Shown here one piece after another: positions 16,787-19,894 of a stretch of DNA of 19,894 nt. Every line of letters starts with the position of its first letter. Within the stretch, counting starts at the first letter, position 1. A program made the position numbers and the translations under genes. The notes under the pieces are model-generated. The model was not told the DNA's origin and did no database searches. It saw only the letters and a program-made list of their open reading frames with translations. The stretch spans positions 1 to 19,894 of the forward strand of contig JAHCKI010000010.1 of assembly GCA_026125865.1 (NCBI GenBank), given 5' to 3'. This DNA comes from Rhodospirillales bacterium (GTDB lineage: Bacteria; Pseudomonadota; Alphaproteobacteria; Rhodospirillales; Defluviicoccaceae).

Positions 16787-18009
16787 AGAACGTCCGAGGC
16801 GAAACAACTCACTTCGTTGGCGTCAAGGAGAACATCACCGAGCGCAAGATCACTGAAGAACGCCTGCGTCACGCCCAGAAGATGCAGGCCATCGGCGAAC
16901 TGACCGGTGGCATCGCGCACGATTTCAATAATCTCCTCGCCATCATCATCGGCAATCTTCAGTTGCTCGAAGAATCCCTCGAGGACAACCCGGAGCACAA
17001 AGAACTCATTGCGGACGCCCTTTGGTCGGTCGAGCGAGGAAGCGAGTTGACGAGCCGTCTCCTTGCTTTCGCGCGACGCCAGCATCTCAAACCCGAAATG
17101 ACGGACGTCAATGAGGTTATTCGCGGGATGACCAACCTCCTGCGTCGCACCTTGGGTGAACGCATCAAAATCATTGAAATCCTCGCGGAAGACCTCGGCA
17201 ATTCGATGATTGATCGCGGTCAGCTTGAAAATGCCGTGCTCAACCTTGTCGTCAACGCCCGCGATGCCATGAAAAACGGGGGCGTACTCACCATCTCGAC
17301 CCGGAACGCCACGCTTGAACCGAACGAAGACACCGCCTTGGAACATGCCGCGGGGGATTACACGGTCGTGGAAGTGCATGACACCGGCATCGGCATGCCG
17401 CCGGAGGTGCAGGCGCGTATCTTCGAGCCGTTCTTCTCGACCAAGGATGTCGGCAAGGGCACCGGCCTCGGCCTGTCGACGGTCTATGGCATCGTCAAGC
17501 AGACCGGCGCCCACATCTTCTTCGATTCGACCGTGGGCAAGGGCACCGTCTTCCGCATCTTCCTGCCGCGCTACGTGCCGGCGGAAGGCGAGGCCGTCGT
17601 GCAGCACGCGGAAGCCGGCCCCGAGATCGCCGATCTCACCGGCAGCGCCACCATCCTGCTGGTCGAGGACGAGGAGGCGGTGCGCGCCTTCGCCGCCCGG
17701 GCGCTCGCCTCGCGCGGCTACAAGGTCTACGAGGCGGGATCGGGCGTCGAGGCGCTCGAGGTCATGGAGGAGGCGGGCGGCAAGATCGACCTGGTCGTCT
17801 CGGACGTGGTCATGCCGGAGCTCGACGGTCCGTCGCTCCTCAAGGAGCTCCGCAAGCAGCGGCCGGAGCTCAAGATCATCTTCATCTCCGGCTATGCCGA
17901 GGACGCCTTCAAGAAGAACCTGCCGGAGGGCGAGATCTTCCACTTCCTGCCGAAGCCGTTCTCGCTGAAGCAGCTCGCGGTGGCGGTGAAGGAGACGCTT
18001 GGCCGTTAG
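16753..18009 (+). CDS. Kinase and receiver part of the same hybrid histidine kinase
   Basis: The 418-aa frame supplies the end of the third PAS domain (RGETTHFVGVKENITERK), then a HisKA dimerisation domain with the phospho-His in GGIAHDFNNLL (codon 16918-16920). Next come a HATPase domain (NLVVNARDAM, DTGIGMPPEV, GKGTGLGLS) and a C-terminal receiver with its Asp in VVSDVVMPELDG (codon 17803-17805). The printed TTG start at 16753 is arbitrary; similarity begins at about 16780, in frame with the sensor part if one base is added. From about 17400 codon use turns much more GC-rich, and the wording (STVYGIVKQTG, ISGYAEDAFKKNL, FHFLPKPFSLKQLA) becomes that of CckA, the alphaproteobacterial cell-cycle kinase. 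The gene may therefore be a recombinant or an assembly chimera. Confidence 0.85.
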   Translation: MLGVGVDRSIVKNVRGETTHFVGVKENITERKITEERLRHAQKMQAIGELTGGIAHDFNNLLAIIIGNLQLLEESLEDNPEHKELIADALWSVERGSELTSRLLAFARRQHLKPEMTDVNEVIRGMTNLLRRTLGERIKIIEILAEDLGNSMIDRGQLENAVLNLVVNARDAMKNGGVLTISTRNATLEPNEDTALEHAAGDYTVVEVHDTGIGMPPEVQARIFEPFFSTKDVGKGTGLGLSTVYGIVKQTGAHIFFDSTVGKGTVFRIFLPRYVPAEGEAVVQHAEAGPEIADLTGSATILLVEDEEAVRAFAARALASRGYKVYEAGSGVEALEVMEEAGGKIDLVVSDVVMPELDGPSLLKELRKQRPELKIIFISGYAEDAFKKNLPEGEIFHFLPKPFSLKQLAVAVKETLGR

Positions 18010-18328
18010 CGGGCGGCGGCGGGTGAGCGGGGTCGGGGCATGCCGGAACCGCCCGGCCGGCGAGGCGTTACGCAACGCAGTTCTGTTTCCGACGTGTCCC
18101 GCCGACATGCCGGAAAAAGGGGGGATCGGCGTCGCGCGGTGGCCCAGGATGACAATGTTTTTAACGAGACTGGCCGGCGGATTGCGCTAGAAGGTGGTTG
18201 GGCGACGCTGATTGCAGTCGGCTCATATCCTTGACGGGCGCAACGATCCTCTGCGAGTTTGCTGTCAAAGGGTGGCGGCCCCCGAGCTGGCGGTTCATCA
18301 ACCGGCGGAAACAGTCAGAGGCGAATGA
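18010..18328. other. Intergenic region without a recognisable gene
   Basis: This 319-nt stretch between the histidine kinase and the sulfotransferase gene is GC-rich in its first half (CGGCGGCGGG, CCGCCCGGCCGG). It holds only short unsupported frames, and no clear terminator or promoter was seen. An AGAGG at 18317-18321 serves the next gene. Confidence 0.5.
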
Positions 18329-19519
18329 GTGACGATTACGCAAGAGCAAGACGCGGTTGGCAGCGATCGCGCCGAGAGGACAAAATTCGACTGGCTCCGG
18401 CTCAATCCGTTCAGGATCGAGCGGTCTGGTGGAGCCGCCCCCTATATCTGGCACGGCATGCGCTTCGGCGCGTGGCTGAAGCTGATGGCGGCGGGTAACT
18501 TCGATATCACCTTCAACTGTCTGCCGCGGATTCTCGGGGTTACCGCGGTAACGCCGGTCAACTCGCTCTGCCACTATGCATCCGAAGCCATCTATGGCCG
18601 CCGGGTCGCCGATACGGAGGTCGAGGCGCCGGTCTTCATCCTCGGGCACTGGCGGACCGGCACGACGCTCATGCACGAGCTTCTGTCGGGGGACCCGCGC
18701 TTCGGCTTCCCGACGACGTTCGAATGCATGTTCCCGTCGAGCTTCATGCTGCTCGAACGCTTCTTCGGCCGGAGCCGGCTGTTCCTGCCGGACACGCGCC
18801 CGTCCGACGCCATGAGCTTCGCCTTCGATTCGCCGCAGGAGGAGGAGTTCGCGCTCGCCAATCTCGGCCTCGGCACGATCTACCGGAGCCTCGCCTTCCC
18901 GCTGCAGGCCGACGACAATCTCCGCTATGTCGACCTCGCCGAGCTTTCCGACGACGAGCGGCGGGAGTGGGAGCAGGGCTTCAGCGATTTCGTCAAGCGC
19001 CTCCAGTTCGTCCACGCCAAGCGGCTGGTGCTGAAGTCGCCGCTCCATACCGGCCGGGTGTCGACGCTGCTCAAGCTCTATCCCGATGCGCGTTTCATCC
19101 ATCTCACCCGCAATCCGTTCGAGGTGTTCTCCTCGACCATGCTGACGTGGAAGGCGATGGCCTCCGGCCAGGGCCTCAACAATCCGCTGCCGGAGGATGA
19201 CGGGTGGCTCAGGCGCCACGTGTTCGAATGCTTCGACCGGATGTACGCCGCTTACGAGCGCGACCGGCCGCTGATTCCGGACGGGCGCCTGGTCGAGATC
19301 CGGTACGAGGATCTGATCGGCGGCACGAAGGCGGTGCTCGCCGATGTCTATGATCGCCTGGAGCTCGGCGACTTTGCCGAGGCGGAGCCGGCCGTCGACG
19401 CCTATCTCGCCGACAAGAAGGGCTATCGCCGCAACGTTCACGAGCTTGCCAGCGAAGAACGTGTCATGATCCGGAAACACTGGCGCTGGTATTTCGAGCG
19501 CTACGGCTATGCGTTCTAG
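18329..19519 (+). CDS. Sulfotransferase family protein
   Basis: The 396-aa product belongs to the PAPS-dependent sulfotransferase-like family (Sulfotransfer_3 type). The 5'-phosphosulfate loop is at about residues 104-116 (ILGHWRTGTTLMH). The 3'-phosphate-binding region appears as RFIHLTRNPFEVFSS, and a further conserved block is LVEIRYEDLIGG. An N-terminal amphipathic stretch with IWHGMRFGAWLKLMAAG may touch the membrane; there is no signal peptide. The substrate cannot be told from sequence; lipid or polysaccharide hydroxyls are typical for bacterial members. The start is GTG 18329 with AGAGG 7 nt upstream; an out-of-frame ATG lies at 18324. GC-rich codon use matches the downstream gene rather than the kai genes. 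Confidence 0.85.
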   Translation: MTITQEQDAVGSDRAERTKFDWLRLNPFRIERSGGAAPYIWHGMRFGAWLKLMAAGNFDITFNCLPRILGVTAVTPVNSLCHYASEAIYGRRVADTEVEAPVFILGHWRTGTTLMHELLSGDPRFGFPTTFECMFPSSFMLLERFFGRSRLFLPDTRPSDAMSFAFDSPQEEEFALANLGLGTIYRSLAFPLQADDNLRYVDLAELSDDERREWEQGFSDFVKRLQFVHAKRLVLKSPLHTGRVSTLLKLYPDARFIHLTRNPFEVFSSTMLTWKAMASGQGLNNPLPEDDGWLRRHVFECFDRMYAAYERDRPLIPDGRLVEIRYEDLIGGTKAVLADVYDRLELGDFAEAEPAVDAYLADKKGYRRNVHELASEERVMIRKHWRWYFERYGYAF

Positions 19520-19676
19520 CGCGGGGAGGGGGGAGCCGGCGCCGCTTGCCACGTCATAATGGCAGGACAGAAACTGCTGCTGCCGCGGGCGTTGTCGCCT
19601 GATCGCGATGGCGCTCCGGTCCCGGCCGGGCCGGGCGGCGTGAGCAGACTCAGCGCCGGAATGCCCAGGCAATAAG

Positions 19677-19894
19677 ATGTCATGGAATCGGCTTCTTGCG
19701 AGTCTTGTATTCTACCCGAAGGTTGGGCTCGCGATCTTCAAGGCCGGCCGCAAGGGCAAGCGTAATCAGCTCAATCCGACCGCGATCGCCGCCTTCGGCG
19801 CCGAGGTGAAGCGGGGCCTGGAGAGCGTTGGCGTCCGCTTTGAGGTGACCGGCCTCGAGCACCTCGTCCACAAGGGGCCGGTCGTCTACATCTC
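19677..19894 (+). CDS. 1-acyl-sn-glycerol-3-phosphate acyltransferase-like protein (PlsC type), partial
   Basis: The frame opens at ATG 19677 (MSWNRLLASLVFYPKVGLAI) and runs off the window after 72 codons. The piece has a hydrophobic N-terminal helix, then VRFEVTGLEHLVHKGPVVYIS, the strand that normally leads directly into the catalytic NHxxxxD motif of glycerolipid acyltransferases. The catalytic motif lies just beyond the edge, so activity cannot be checked. PlsC enzymes transfer an acyl chain to lysophosphatidic acid at the inner membrane. It lies 157 nt after the sulfotransferase on the same strand; whether they are co-transcribed is unclear. Confidence 0.75.
   Translation, partial: MSWNRLLASLVFYPKVGLAIFKAGRKGKRNQLNPTAIAAFGAEVKRGLESVGVRFEVTGLEHLVHKGPVVYI

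Noticed and set aside
16770..16790. Programmed ribosomal frameshift in the kinase
   Set aside because: No slippery heptamer and no obvious downstream stem were seen at the break. A mutation or sequencing error is the simpler reading.
16609..18108. Long (499-aa) - strand open frame opposite the histidine kinase
   Set aside because: The translation is rich in Arg, His, Asp and Leu without any recognisable fold, and the + strand encodes clear kinase motifs. It is a shadow caused by GC-rich codon use.
18109..18192. Small 27-codon frame starting at ATG 18109
   Set aside because: No ribosome-binding site, no similarity, and it lies in a GC-rich spacer where random frames are expected.
18161..19672. 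503-aa - strand open frame opposite the sulfotransferase gene
   Set aside because: Low-complexity Arg/Glu/Ala translation with no family motif; the + strand has clear sulfotransferase motifs.

Overview
The window looks like an alphaproteobacterial chromosome segment, probably of Rhodospirillales type. The evidence is the gene order rpiB-glyA-nrdR-ribD-ribE-ribB(X)-ribH-nusB-thiL, the K+-independent membrane pyrophosphatase, GC-rich codon use, and a CckA-like histidine kinase tail. This assignment rests on recognised protein families and gene order; no database search was run.

Region 1 (about 94-7227, + strand) is a tightly packed housekeeping run: ribose-5-phosphate isomerase B, serine hydroxymethyltransferase, the ribonucleotide-reductase repressor NrdR, four riboflavin genes, NusB and thiamine-phosphate kinase. 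Several junctions overlap. The ribB product carries a C-terminal GTP cyclohydrolase II-like domain with no cysteines, so the GTP-opening step must be encoded elsewhere. Region 2 (7228-9680) is hppA, a proton-pumping pyrophosphatase. Its leader holds two tandem 19-bp palindromic repeats, and two hairpins follow it, the second a good rho-independent terminator.

Region 3 (9681-about 17400) is the notable part, a two-clock Kai locus. A kaiB-kaiC pair on the + strand (9952-11839) converges on a second set on the - strand (14599-11879). That set reads, in transcription order, a 299-aa KaiA-like protein, kaiB and kaiC, joined by 8-nt and 4-nt overlaps. The 299-aa protein has a receiver fold that has lost every phosphorylation residue, followed by a helical domain resembling the KaiA C-terminus (RsbU-N fold). 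This repeats both the architecture of cyanobacterial KaiA and the order of kaiABC. The two KaiCs differ in their phosphorylation pair (Ser-Thr versus Ser-Ser) and in their C-terminal tails. Divergent from the kaiA-like gene are a single-domain response regulator and a membrane Cache/PAS hybrid histidine kinase, a plausible input or output arm. As sequenced, the kinase is split by a one-base frameshift.

Region 4 (about 17400-19894) has visibly more GC-rich codon use. The change falls inside the histidine kinase gene, near its conserved ATP-binding motif, and the rest of that gene reads like CckA. This may be a recombination junction or an assembly chimera. After it come a sulfotransferase-family gene and the start of a PlsC-type acyltransferase that runs off the window. 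No tRNA, rRNA, CRISPR array or insertion sequence was seen.
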